Origin: Syncephalastrum monosporum B8922
Lineage: Eukaryota; Mucoromycota; Mucoromycetes; Mucorales; Syncephalastraceae
Direction of reading: 5' to 3'
Length of the DNA: 64,000 nt
NCBI GenBank assembly: GCA_000697355.1
Contig: JNEN01001230.1
Coordinates: 186,001 to 250,000, forward strand
The notes beneath the pieces are model-generated. The model was given only the letters and a program-made list of their open reading frames with translations, made no database searches and was not told the DNA's origin. This document shows, piece after piece, positions 1 to 13,007 of this stretch. A program made the position numbers and the translations under genes. Numbering within the stretch: position 1 is the first letter of the stretch; each line of letters starts with the position of its first letter.

Positions 1-361
1 TGATTTGTTTTTTTCAGGCACCCCCTTCTCACCCTGTCCATGCAGTGACAGAAATTTCTGCACATCACTTGTTTATTTTGTTTTTTTTTTTTTTATAAAA
101 ACACTCTTTAGAGCGCATTTATGGCAGGCACGCGTGGAACTGACATATTCTCTCGTAGTCCCATCGCAAATGATTCCCATATTCAATCTATCTTTCACAC
201 TTGACTTCCTATGCTCATACATGCAGCTAATAACACATATATGAAAAAACAGACCCTGAACCTTGTCGATCTACTGTAATCACGCCATAGACTGAGCGCA
301 AAGCCAGATACATGCCGATCCGATGGTGAATTCTCCATCGAGAGATACATATGGTAGTATT
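1..361. other. Intergenic, left edge
   Basis: AT-rich sequence with a T tract around 80-95. I see no convincing coding exon. It lies downstream of the minus-strand CobW gene and probably holds its 3' untranslated region. Confidence 0.5.
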
Positions 362-1987
362 TTATTGTATAATCGCATTTACTTTCACATATTTCACGAA
401 GGAGGCCCTTAAGTTTTCAGGATGTAAACTCTTCCCGATGAGCACCAGCTTGTTCACGTCTATGGCCTCTCCCTCATCACCATAGCCTTCTTGGATATCA
501 TACAAATCTTGCACGCCTTGAATAATCAATCGCTTGCGAGCCTCGGGGTTTGGGTTATCTTTTGGTGGCACGAGAATGCCCTTGAGGCGCAGCACATACG
601 CTTCCTGCTGCTCCTCGCCGGGAACTTGCTTCTCCCACAGCAGCGTCTGAATCCATTCTTCTAATTGCTCCAGCGTACTGAGCTGCTCGTGAAATTGGAT
701 GCACACCGTTTGTACGTCCTAAAATATCATATAAGTTTACGAAACCATGCCGTGCCGTGCATTGAGCTCACATGACTCAGCTTGTGGGCATGCACACTGC
801 GGTGTTCATCGATCTTCTTCGTTTGTGCAGCAAGTAGATCTGCATTGTGGACATCATAGGCTCTGATATCGAGAACAAAATCAAGAGGAATTTTGGATCG
901 CTCTGTGCGTAGGATATCAGCCACTGAATTGACTGACATGATGTCCTTCTCGAGTGTATCCAACTCGGCTTCACTCAAAAGATCCTTCTTGTTGATTACG
1001 ATCCTATCCGCGATAGCGATTTGTCTGATGAAGGAGCATTAGTGCATATGTGAACAACTGCTCCTCTTTTTCTACTTACTTGAGCGCTTCATTGATCAAG
1101 GTCTCTTGCTTTTCTTCGCCCATGTACTGTTCTTTGCGTTATTTCCTTGCACATGAGCGAAAACAACGGACTTACTTCGCGGATATGCTTTGCATCGACC
1201 AAGGTGACAATGCCGTCGAGGTAAATCTCGCTGCCAAGGCCATCATCCAGCCAAAACATGGAGGCAATGGGGCCAGGGTCAGCGAGGCCACTAAGTCGGT
1301 CCACAATTGTGAGCAAAACGGTGGTATCGCCAATGTCTTTCATACAGGCTTACCTGGTTTCGAGTAGAATGTAGTCAAACTTGCCTCGCTTCTCCATGAG
1401 GTTTTCAATGGCGACGACGCCATTATCTCTGAGACAGGTCAATATACGCCAAGTTCATATAAAAGGATAGCAACCTACTTTACGGTACAGCATAAACAGC
1501 CGTTCCGCAGCTCGAGCCATTCTTCATAGAGCGTGCCCTCATCATTGACAGACAGCGATTTTTCAATGTCGCTGCCTGCAAAAGTAGAAATGTTACACCA
1601 TCACCAAAGAGTAAAAATGCTTTACATACTCTCACCGAACTCGTTTAAAATGACAGCGATCTTTTTCTCGTGCTTCTCGGTCAGAATGTAGTTGAGGAGT
1701 GTTGTTTTGCCACTACCAAGGAACCCTGTGGATATTTTAGACTCATTATAAGGAAGCTCTATGCTGGTTTTCTCTCTTTTTTTTTTTTACCCGTAACAAT
1801 AGTAACCGGAATCTTGCGACGAGTGTTGTCTGAATTCGAAGGTATAGCAGCAGAGCTTTAGAAAAGGATCTGCTTTAGCAAGGTAAACCCCGTCAGCAAT
1901 GGAGGCTTACAGTGCATTCGTAGCGGACGCTTCTACTGCTACCGGCGCTGCTGGCACCAGATCAGGGATCTCCTCAAAATCAGCCAT
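362..1987 (-). CDS. ZNG1: CobW/COG0523-family GTPase, ZNG1-type zinc chaperone
   Basis: Nine exons (1987-1911, 1855-1791, 1725-1630, 1575-1479, 1428-1354, 1290-1176, 1126-1080, 1024-772, 718-362) join in frame to 393 residues, the usual length for the family. The Walker A motif GFLGSGKTT is at about residues 48-56, the metal-binding CLCC at 106-109, and a guanine-recognition NKKD follows about 100 residues later. The C-terminal 100 residues match a CobW_C domain. The extreme N-terminus carries EIPDLVP, resembling the short motif by which ZNG1 proteins contact methionine aminopeptidase. The family hydrolyses GTP to load metal; eukaryotic ZNG1 delivers zinc to MetAP1. Family assignment is firm; client specificity is inference. 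Confidence 0.93.
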
Positions 1988-2746
1988 AACGTAACCCAAA
2001 TAGTGTTCAGAAAAGCAAAGTAAACGCGCCTGTCTGGGCCAGAAATTGTCCCACGCACCTCAACTGCTGCGATTCAAGGATGGACCGAATACCATATGCT
2101 TTTCATAAGACAACCAGAGAATACAGAGCATTCTATCATACTATCTCAATTATATGCGGTGGTATGTCGTATTAAAATGATGACAGACCCTTCTTATTGC
2201 ATCTTCTCGTATTGTACTGTCGAGGATGAACGCGTACTTTGATTGGATGAGACAGGCCATGCCATTAGGCATGACGTATACCAATCTATAGCGTGTTCTT
2301 TCCATGTTACACCACGATAATGTACTTCTTTTTCCTGACAGACTAGCGGGGATATCAGCGCAAAACATTCCACAAGACACTCTTGAATAAGGCAAGTAAC
2401 CGTTCAAACAAGGCGCCTTTGCCACCATACGCGCCCGCGATTTGTGCTCATGTACACTGTAAGTAGCGCAAATGATGCTTTTCAGGGTGGAAAAATGACG
2501 CGTCTTATTGTCGTACTAATGAGACCCACAAAAAAGATATGTGACATCTGTCGTTTCTTTACTTTCTGATTGTGAAAGTCAACTGTATGCAAAGGTTACA
2601 GAAATATCTAGTATGTATATATTGAACAAAGCCGATTTTTATTAGGGAATGGGGTATTCAAGAATAAGACCTCGCTTTCAGGAAGTAGAATTATGTGACA
2701 GCGGGGCGCTTATAGATGGCTTCAAGCGTACATCGGAGACCCGCAT
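1988..2746. other. Intergenic between CobW gene and secreted peptide gene
   Basis: About 760 bp. A 92-codon minus-strand frame at 2150-2428 has no recognisable domain or supporting splice structure, so I do not call it. The stretch should contain the CobW promoter and the 3' end of the peptide gene. Confidence 0.45.
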
Positions 2747-2990
2747 TTAGATATCGTACAGGCCGGTGGCCTGATCCTGGCTGTTATCGTTGAGAAGACC
2801 GTCGGCAATGGCGTTGTTGATCTTCACAGATATTCATTATTTGAGTATGAGCGATAAATCTGTGGAGACCTATCCCACTTACCAAACCACTGGTGTCACC
2901 GATGTTCTCGTTGGAGCCACTCGCGTAGTCAGCGAAAGAGGCGGTAGCGAAAAGAGCGATAGTAGCAACGAAGATGTAAGAGAACTGCAT
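2747..2990 (-). CDS. Small secreted protein, 60 residues
   Basis: Two exons (2990-2883 and 2821-2747) are separated by a 61-bp GT-AG intron and join in frame to 60 residues. The start codon is followed by a clear signal peptide (MQFSYIFVATIALFATASFA, predicted cleavage after SFA). The mature part is about 40 residues, acidic, cysteine-free and rich in Asn, Asp and Gly. Intron phase, signal peptide and a stop directly after the second exon support a real gene. I do not recognise the family. It could be a secreted effector-like or cell-surface peptide, but nothing in the sequence shows the function. Confidence 0.6.
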
Positions 2991-3880
2991 AGTAAATAGA
3001 AGAGGAGATTTGAAGTAAAGTCTCAGAGCCCGTAATAGAGGTGACCTTTTATACTCTTCAGCTAAGTTTAATGGTACATCTGACATTCAAGAAAATATAA
3101 CATCTAAAGAGCATATGTCCAAAACCAGATCGGGAGATATATTACTATCCATTGCCCAGCTCTCATCCACAAACCATTTTGTACTAATCAAAAGCGTTCG
3201 CCGAACGTAATCGAGATGATTATACTAATCGGCCAATAAAATCAAGCACATGCATTGCCGCCATGTGGAGCATGCACAACATGGTACATGATATGCAGTT
3301 TTCAGATATACATCCCAATATTAATTGTTTTGTGTTCCAGATACACGGATAAAATACAAACAAATAATCGATGCAATCGGTTGCTTTGCATCGGTATCTG
3401 GGACGATAAAGTTCTATACCTGGCTCATCCCCGTTGCATAAATACATCCATATACGAAAACCACAAGCATATTTTGCGTGATTATTTGAAAAAATTTGCA
3501 ACTTCGGTATAAAGGCAGTCAAATGGAAACATTATAAATGCAAGTAGCCAATAACCGATAATCAGTCTTTTATCGTTGCAAATACCTCTCAACCCAATAA
3601 AGATAGATGGAGATTATGGCTATGAGAAAAATAGCAGAGCAGCCGCTCTGAACTTATGTGTGGGCATCTGAAGCCTTGAAAGTGGCATCCTATGTGTTCT
3701 CAATTGAGCCAGAATGATTTTACATGAAGCGTTTGTGCTGTTCTCGGTCAGTAACAGGAGCCGATCAGAACTCATGGATGCTGCTCATGTGTATAGCTGC
3801 GTCATTGGCTCCTACTTCTTTCTGTCAACATTATTATTGTTGTCATTGACTATGCAGAGGGTGAATTGTTTTGCGTGATA
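2991..3880. other. Intergenic up to the left end of the 1.9 kb element
   Basis: AT-rich, with no supported gene. Frames of 85-100 codons at 3220-3522 on both strands overlap each other and have no domain features. Confidence 0.4.
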
Positions 3881-3890
3881 CTGTAGGAAA

Positions 3891-4125
3891 AGAAATCACT
3901 GAATGATTCCGAAAAATACTGAATGAGTATTACCTGTTACTGAATGAGTCCAAAAATGCTCAAAGTATACTCATTGAGTAAAACTGTGTTACTCGAAAAA
4001 TTACTGAACGAGTCCACAAAATACTGATTGACTACTCAAGATACTGAACGAGTCCACAAAATTACTGAATGACTACACTGATTTACTGAACGAGACGCCA
4101 TAATACATTGGATGACTCGACCGTA
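3891..4125 (+). repeat. Left subterminal motif array
   Basis: Roughly ten direct, degenerate copies of ACTGAATGAG or ACTGAACGAG, spaced about 15-30 bp and often joined by AAAAATT or TCCAAAAA. Arrays like this at element ends are commonly transposase-binding sites; here that role is only inferred. Confidence 0.65.
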
Positions 4126-4151
4126 ATGGTTGTGATAAAAAAGAACGTTTA

Positions 4152-5315
4152 TTACAGCTGTAGACGACGTCGTTGTGCTCTCTGCACTTGCGTCTGCTGC
4201 TTCGCCGGTACTGCGCGAGCACGCTTGGCGGCGGGTCCCTTCGCTTGACCACGGGATCTGCCGGCCGGTGGCAATGGTGGTTGGACCAGCTCAGTAGGCG
4301 GGGAAGCGATGGCTTCGTACGCCAGGTCAGAGCCGTCGTCCTCGGGATCTACAACATGTATAAGTCTTAACATAAAAAGGTTGTATTCTCAGTGTAGCAG
4401 ATCTCGGTCACCCACTTCGACAACGTGCTCCGGAGCTATTGTTCGGTTAGACATCAGATATATAATTTTTATGATGGCAGGACACTCACGGACTGCTCTG
4501 CGTTTCACCCCTTGGTTGTTCCAATGCTTGGAGAGCAACAGATTTGCCCCCCAGTAGCCTGCGCAAGCACGGAGGGGAAGGAAAGGGGCGGCAGCTTCTT
4601 CCAACTTCATCAGGGCTTCGTGCCGTACGTTGCCAGGTACTTTTCCCCACGACTGGCTCGGGGGAATTGAGTACCTGGAACAGATCTACTCTTGATGCCT
4701 GCTAGCATGGATGTCTTGATATTGTCGCAGGCGAACAAGAAATCCTCCTGCGAAATTTGACCAGCTTGGTCTCCCAAGACATGGTCCACGAGATCTCGGT
4801 AGATGCTCCAGCTGAACTGGCATCTCTTGCGTCCGCTAGCATCTTTTGGCTGCGGGAAGGTGCGCGCCGGATACAGCATGCTGCCAAAAACGCTCGGCTG
4901 GTCGAGGTTCGGCAGTACCTCCATTTCCGGCCGCGTGCCTACCTGCATCTTGAGATACGCGATGTCCGCCTTCATCGTGGCCAGCTCCCTCAAAGCCTCC
5001 CTGAGCATTGCCGAGCAGGGTTGATACTCTGTCGTCGTTGCCAGGTCCAGAGAATTCTCTCCAAAACTGGTATCGAATGCACTGGTGAGGTTCGTGGAGG
5101 CCGAACCAAAAGCAGTAGCTGAGTCCATGGTATCTTCCGAAGGAAACTTGAAGGATGGTATTGAGACAACACGACTAGAAACTTCTACTACATACCTGCG
5201 AAACAGTGTGGTGTTCGCCCTCGGATAGCTGCGAACCGAACAGTCTCTTCTGTTGCAGCAGAAGTGATTTCTGCTGTTGCTGCTGTTGTTGCTGCAAGAA
5301 AAGCGTGGTGTTCAT
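4152..5315 (-). CDS. Unknown spliced gene inside the 1.9 kb element
   Basis: The ATG at 5315 opens a Gln-rich exon (5315-5196) joined by a GT-AG intron to a long exon from 5146. That exon encodes a short coiled-coil-like stretch (LREALRELATMKADIAYLKM) and a folded-looking segment with FSWSIYRDLVDHVLGD. Near 4640 the frame must shift to continue into WGKVPGNVRHEAL; only a 29-bp or frame-changing intron would do this, so there may be a lesion here. Two further introns near 4430-4480 and 4345-4410 lead to a basic, Arg/Lys-rich C-terminus that stops at 4152. No transposase, helicase or nuclease motif is visible. It could be an element-borne DNA-binding protein or captured host gene. Confidence 0.45.
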
Positions 5316-5424
5316 CTTGACTTAAAAAAGTATCACAAAAGGAAAAGAAATGCAAATTTTTAACAAGAGCGATGGGCTGGCTGAGGATGCACTGCGCCAA
5401 TAGCAAAGATTGAGTAGTCATTCA

Positions 5425-5775
5425 GTATTTTGAGTAATCATTCAGTATTTCCGGCTGAAGGATAAAATACTCATTCAGTAATTTCTGGAGACATTCAGTA
5501 AGTTGAGTAATCATTCAGTATTTTGAGTAGTCATTCAGTATTCCCGGCTGAAGGATGAAATACTCTTTCAGTAGTTTCTGGAGACATTCAGTAAGTTGAG
5601 TAATCATTCAATATTTTGAGTAGTCATTCAGTATTCCCGGCTGAAGGATGAAATACTCTTTCAGTAGTTTCTGGATACATTCAGTAAGTTGAGTAGTCGT
5701 TCAGTAATTTTTCGTAGTCTTTCAGTAAATTGAGTATTGATTCAGTATTTTTCGGACTCATTCAGTATTTCATTT
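5425..5775 (-). repeat. Right subterminal motif array with an internal tandem unit
   Basis: Some fifteen or more copies of TCATTCAGTA, the complement of the left motif. Within it a longer unit of about 100 bp (beginning GTATTCCCGGCTGAAGGATG) is repeated about three times between 5440 and 5690, so the array has grown by tandem duplication. Confidence 0.65.
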
Positions 5776-5787
5776 CCTACGGTGATA

Positions 5788-6304
5788 TTATTACATGGCG
5801 AGATAGTTAAACATAAAAAAGTATACATTATGTAGGACCTATATGCATATTGCGATGGCTCAATAAGCATTGATATCTCATCTCGATGGGCACAGCCATA
5901 ATACTGTGTACAGAATGAGAAGACCTTGGATCCTTCTCTCGGTCCCTGTGACTTAATGCAGCAGAGCGTATCGCATCAGAACGAATAGACCGGTTATTTA
6001 TTTTTCAATAAGCTTTTATCCCTTAAGCTTATATCGCTAAAACTGTCAAGAGGACTATGGGCGGTCCAGATGAGAAGGCGTGAGTCTCCAGTCGTCCATG
6101 TATTCTTTCTGCCATGAATGAAGTCATTTGATTTGCCTATATCAAATAGTCACTCAGTTCGCCAGCATCATACCTCAAAAGGCAAAACCCCGCTGGCTGG
6201 GCAACAACGACGAGCGACAGAAGCCCGCGCATCTCGCGCGCGCGTGTATTGAATACACTCGGTCGAGTCTTGTTTCTATTTCTATCGCTTCTTGTACAAA
6301 CACC
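5788..6304. promoter_or_regulatory. Upstream region of ARP2
   Basis: No gene is supported. The last 120 bp are GC-richer, with a CG-dense stretch near 6230-6250, and run directly into the ARP2 start codon, as expected for a promoter and 5' leader. No defined element can be assigned. Confidence 0.35.
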
Positions 6305-7829
6305 ATGGACAGCAGCAAGACACTTGTTGTCGATAACGGCACTGGCGTATGAACCTCATCCCGAACCTAGATGACAGTTTGTTCAAGCTCAATGTTGTTC
6401 TGTAGTTTGTCAAGTGCGGTTATGCCGGTTCGAACTTTCCTGAGCATGTGTTTCCGAGTGTGGTGGGTCGCCCCATCTTGCGTGCTGAAGAACGCGTGGG
6501 TGACTTGCAAGTGAAGGACATCATGATTGGCGAGGAAGCAGCTGCACTTCGCAATGTCTTGCAAATGTCTTACCCGATGGAGAACGGTATTATCCGCAAC
6601 TGGGAAGATATGCGCCACCTCTGGAGCTACACCTTCGACGAAAAGCTGCATGTTGACCCCAAAGACTGCAAGATCCTTTTGACCGAGGCACCCATGAATC
6701 CTCGTGCGAACCGTGAGCAGATGGCCCAGGTCATGTTTGAAGAGTATGGCTTCCAGGGTCTCTACGTTGCCATCCAGGCTGTCTTGACCCTTTTCGCACA
6801 GGGTATGTAACCTATCCGTCATCTAATTTCGCCGTAGTATATTCATCTGGATAATAACTAGGTCTCATGTCCGGTGTTGTCGTTGATTCGGGCGATGGTG
6901 TAACTCATATTGTAATACTGACAACTTTACATATTACAACGATACTTATCTTGGTCCACGGCTTCTATATAGGTTCCCGTCTACCAAGGCTACGCACCGC
7001 AGAATTTGACACGACGACTGGACGTAGCTGGTCGCCACGTCACCCGCTACCTTATCAAACTGCTTCTTCTGAGAGGCTACGCTTTCAACCGAACCGCTGA
7101 TTTTGAAACAGTGCGACAGATCAAGGAAAAGTTTTGTTATGTCAGGTAAGAGATCTCGCTTTCACTGTCAGAGAATCGTGTGTTCATAGAATCTTTCTCA
7201 GCTATGATCTGGAGATGGACCAAAGGCTTGGCACCGACACGACGACGCTGGTCGAGAGCTATGAGCTGCCAGATGGTCGTGTCATTAAAGTGGGCTCAGA
7301 ACGTTTCGAGGCCCCCGAATGCTTGTTCCAGCCTGACTTGGTCGACGTTGAGGGCAAGGGCATGGCTGAGCTCTTGTTTGACACTATCCAGTCTGCTGAT
7401 ATCGACATTCGCTCTGACCTTTACAAACACATTGTCCTTTCCGGTGGATCTACTATGTACCCTGGTCTTCCTAGCCGTCTGGAAAAGGAAGTCAAGCAAC
7501 TATACCTCAAGGATGTTCTCAAGATGGATGCCAGTCGACTGAACGTGAGTAAAAAGCCTGGCTACCTCATGCATCCATATTAACAGACGTTCTTTTAGAA
7601 ATTCAAGATCCGTATAGAAGATCCCCCGAGACGCAAGCACATGTAAGTTTGAATTGCAAATCAGTAGCGTGTGTCAAACTCAAAACCGTCATATAGGGTG
7701 TATCTTGGTGGTGCTGTGTTGGCAGATATTATGAAAAACAAGGACTCATGGTGGGTCACAAAGCAAGAGTGGGAAGAAATGGGACCCCGAGCCCTCGACA
7801 AGATGGGCGCTCTGGGTTCTACTGCTTAA
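6305..7829 (+). CDS. ARP2: Actin-related protein 2, Arp2/3 complex subunit
   Basis: Seven exons (6305-6346, 6406-6802, 6862-6911, 6973-7145, 7202-7544, 7599-7642, 7697-7829) join to 393 residues, the normal Arp2 size. The N-terminal phosphate loop reads [19 protein letters not shown], typical of Arp2 rather than actin. The second nucleotide loop [10 protein letters not shown] and the adenine-side motif [10 protein letters not shown] are intact. The protein ends with the usual actin-fold KQEWEEMGP segment. Arp2 with Arp3 forms the template for branched actin nucleation and serves endocytic patches and hyphal growth. The first exon is only 14 codons, a common arrangement in fungal actin-family genes. 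Confidence 0.96.
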
Positions 7830-8518
7830 TAATAAACGACATCGCACTGAAAGAAACGCGGTTCGATGTATAGAAAAGGGCAATCACTTTGGTATAAGCA
7901 GTGTAAAGCAGATAATGAAATGAAGAATAGGCACGGCAGGAAGATGATGTATGTTTTTTAGTTTATTTGCCTTCAGTCCAAGACGCCATTGCACTTAAAC
8001 TTACGTTTGTTGCATAGTGGTTGGCTATACGCTCTGAACAATACTTAGTAACGAGCTGGTGCTAAACGCTCCCTTGCTGGCTACACTGAGAACACGACGG
8101 ACAGCTCTGACTATTAGAATTCATTCGAGATTGAGCACCCACGCTTTGCTGAGGCTCTTTGCAAACATCTAGAGATAACAGCTCAGTTCACCTGAAATGC
8201 CCACGCGATGCATACTATACTCTTGATGTATCTCCCGTATCAAGCTGTCGAAGAGGGTGCTCATGTCATTTAAGGATCCCTTGAGACGTTGCAGAAATTG
8301 AAGACAATACATGCAAAAGAGATTGACGGGGGAGCCTTATGTTCATGATAGAATATTTCCGCGATACAAATTATTAACTCTAGTATGTTAAGCTGGAAAT
8401 ATCAGGCACCTCTGCGCGCTTTGATGTACAAAAAAAAAAAAAAGAAAAAAGAACAATTACTAGTAGTATAGAACTAGGGGTATGTGTGTAAACAAGATAA
8501 AGAAAAGCAGGAAATGGG
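7830..8518. other. Convergent 3' region between ARP2 and the AGC kinase gene
   Basis: Two genes converge here. The stretch contains an A tract at 8430-8450 and no supported frame. It probably holds both 3' untranslated regions. Confidence 0.45.
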
Positions 8519-10594
<2,076 letters not shown>

Positions 10595-11118
10595 GGCAAG
10601 AAGCAGGTGACGAATAAGTCAGACGAAATTATATAAAGTAGAGAGAGGGAAAGAGGAAGAGAAGTAGAAAAAGGAAAAAAGAAAAAGAACAAAAAAGGAC
10701 GATGCACGTCGCGTTTGACTTGTGACACGTTCGGCCATCGTCAAAGAATCAGTCCCCCAAAAGGGTTATTGCGCTAATGAACTCATTTGCTTTCCTGTCT
10801 TGATATTACGATATGCATTTGCAATGTGGCTTGAAGGTTTGGACCCTGATTCTGTGGGTTATGCATTCGATGAACAGAAGAAACACAGTACCAATCAATA
10901 GACAAGCTATCTGGAAATAGGTACCCGACAACAACATGGGTTAATGATGGAGATAAATCAAAAGCGCCTGCTCCTCTGAAAGTCATGGGGCTGTGGTTCA
11001 ATCCAATTTCATCTTTCATGGGTGAACTCACCCGTCAATTATAATCATTCGTTTTTTCTTTGTTTCTCTTCCTCTTTTCTTCACTCCCTTGTTAATTACC
11101 ACCAGAAGTCCGTCATCC
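10595..11118. promoter_or_regulatory. Divergent promoter region, kinase / homeodomain gene
   Basis: The kinase gene (minus) and the homeodomain gene (plus) start at either side of this 524-bp spacer, so it probably drives both. A/G-rich and C/T-rich tracts flank the two starts. No individual factor site can be named. Confidence 0.45.
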
Positions 11119-12340
11119 ATGGATTCGCGCGAGGAACCTGCCGCTGCACATCATTATCAGCAGCATTATGCTATGGCGGATCATGACAGCGATGATAGCT
11201 CCCCAGCCGATGTATCCAATCGCCGCAGCTCGCTCGCAATCTCTGCCCTTCTGAACCAAGAGTCGCAGGATCCTTTACGGTCGCCCTACCGGGTTGAGAA
11301 GCCAAACAAGCGAAATAGCGACTACTTTTCCCATGAGCCTTATCCCATGTCCAGCAGCGTCGCATCCAGTCCTGGCACAGCTCGTATCCTTTCAGTTCCT
11401 GCCCCACCCACCCCCAATAGCGCCGACGAGCAACAGCATCCGCCTACTACGGCACACAAAGGCAATACCATCGCCAAAGCCAAGCGCAAACGCATTACAC
11501 CTCAGCAGTTTGAACGCTTGATGGAAGTCTTTGATCAGACAGATACCCCGAGCACAGAGATCCGCGAAAAGCTGGCGGACGAGCTCGGTATGACCAAACG
11601 TGAAGTTCAAGTAAGTCAAAGCAAACCAAGAAAAATTTCTCAATAGACAAGTTCCATTATTTATTCATTATCTTTTTCCTTGTTTCTATTAGGTCTGGTT
11701 TCAGAATCGTAGAGCAAAGATGAGCCGCGAGCGCTCCGCTACAGACCGCTTTGATAGGCAGGCCGCATTTGCGCGATTGAGAAGAAACAGCCGCGCACAG
11801 CCCGCTGCCTCCCTGCCATTACCGCCACCTCCAATGGGCGCCACCGGCAATGCACACTATCCCCCACAACCACCACAGCAGCACCAGCCACAATTGCATC
11901 CCCCACCGCCTTCGCATCCTTCGCATCCTTATCCTGCTTTGGCAAGCGCACTCCCACAAACCCCGCCGCCGCCCAATCAAGCGTCTTACTACCGTCCGCG
12001 TCGTGCGTCCTTCCACGCTCAACCGCATGCACAGCAGTCATTGGCACCAGCCAGGTATCCGGCTGCGCCGCCACGCCCCCTTCCGGCCCCCTCTTCCGCA
12101 GAACAGCCAACCATTGCACCGCGTACCAACAGCACCAGCAGCTATGCTTCCAATAGTTACCACCACCACATTCCATACGCTTCCATGGCCGAGCTCTCCC
12201 TTCATCCACAAACTCAGAGTTCACGCAGATCTCTGGCTGCCCCGCCTGCTCGCAAACGGCCCAAGTCCGCTATCGATATGTTGGCCTCGGCTGCAGAATA
12301 CATGGATGAAAACAAGAGTGAGCGTACTGTGGAACGATAA
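11119..12340 (+). CDS. Homeodomain transcription factor (non-TALE)
   Basis: Two exons (11119-11610, 11693-12340) encode 379 residues. The homeodomain spans about residues 120-178, beginning KAKRKRITPQQFERL; the recognition helix VWFQNRRAKMSRE is split by the intron exactly before VWF. Spacing is the canonical 60 residues without a TALE insertion. The flanks are low-complexity: Ser-rich before the domain, Pro-, His- and Gln-rich after it. I placed the start at the first ATG before MDSREEP; the upstream in-frame extension has no ATG. The final 25 codons after YMDENK are uncertain because an additional 3' exon cannot be excluded. Targets are unknown. Confidence 0.88.
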
Positions 12341-13007
12341 TAACAAAACGATGTCGTTCCAGAGACTTGTATTTCCTGTTCATTAAAAAAGAAACGCGGG
12401 GGGAAAAGTGAACCGGTGCGAGAAAGAGAGAAGCCAACGGTCAAATAAGATCAAGTTGGGGTTCATCAGTAGTTGCCAATTAAAGGCAATACCTCCATAC
12501 CTCTTGTTGTCATCATTCCGCTTCTCCCTTTCTCGGAGAGAACTCGTAGCACTACTACCAGTCGCACTTACTTTGTGACGAAAACTAACGCGCTGCGCCT
12601 CCGTCGATTGAGCCATTGTGATTTGGCATTGTTTGCTAATCATTGACTTTGTTGTGTCTCATAATCCTCTGCAATGAACATCACGTAATGGCATCTTCAG
12701 ATAGGCCTTTTTGCAAACAAGCATAGACTCGCAAGAGGGACGAGGGGTTATCGTCTAGAGCCGTGTTTGACAATAGCAGTGAAACGAGCACTTGATAAAA
12801 AAAACAACACCCGTTTGTATTATTATTAGACTGCCGCGTTGTCACCCAATAGAAAAGCGCGATGAACTTTACCATTGTTCCAAACCCAAAAAAGCCGTGT
12901 CAAGCCCATTTATGATCAATCCATATAGGACTGCGTCTGTGCACGTGTACTTCCCTCTAGATAAGTTATTTTGGACAAAAATAAATGTATGTAGAATGGC
13001 ATAGGGC
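12341..13007. other. Intergenic, with a possible small minus-strand gene
   Basis: An ATG near 12616 on the minus strand opens a 15-codon exon (MAQSTEAQRVSFRHK) ending at a perfect GTAAGT donor. Joining it to an acceptor near 12512 would give a peptide of about 54 residues. There is no recognisable homology, so I record only the possibility. The rest of the stretch shows nothing. Confidence 0.25.

Larger units (their letters stand above)
3881..5782. mobile_element. Putative DNA transposon-like element with inverted subterminal motif arrays
   Basis: The left end CTGTAGGAAAAGAAAT and the reverse complement of the right end CCGTAGGAAATGAAAT are imperfect inverted repeats. They are flanked by TGATA at 3876-3880 and TGATA at 5783-5787, a candidate 5-bp target-site duplication. 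About 240 bp on the left and 360 bp on the right are filled with degenerate copies of ACTGAATGA or ACTGAACGA, in opposite orientation at the two ends. The inside holds one spliced gene on the minus strand. I recognise no transposase motif, so the element may be non-autonomous or of an undescribed class. What is seen are the repeats and flanks; that it moves is inference. Confidence 0.6.

Noticed and set aside
3891..4125. CRISPR-like array
   Set aside because: Repeats are short, degenerate and unevenly spaced, face inward from both ends of a flanked element, and the DNA is eukaryotic.
4757..5122. 121-codon plus-strand frame inside the element
   Set aside because: It lies antisense to the spliced minus-strand gene, whose intron signals and composition are better.
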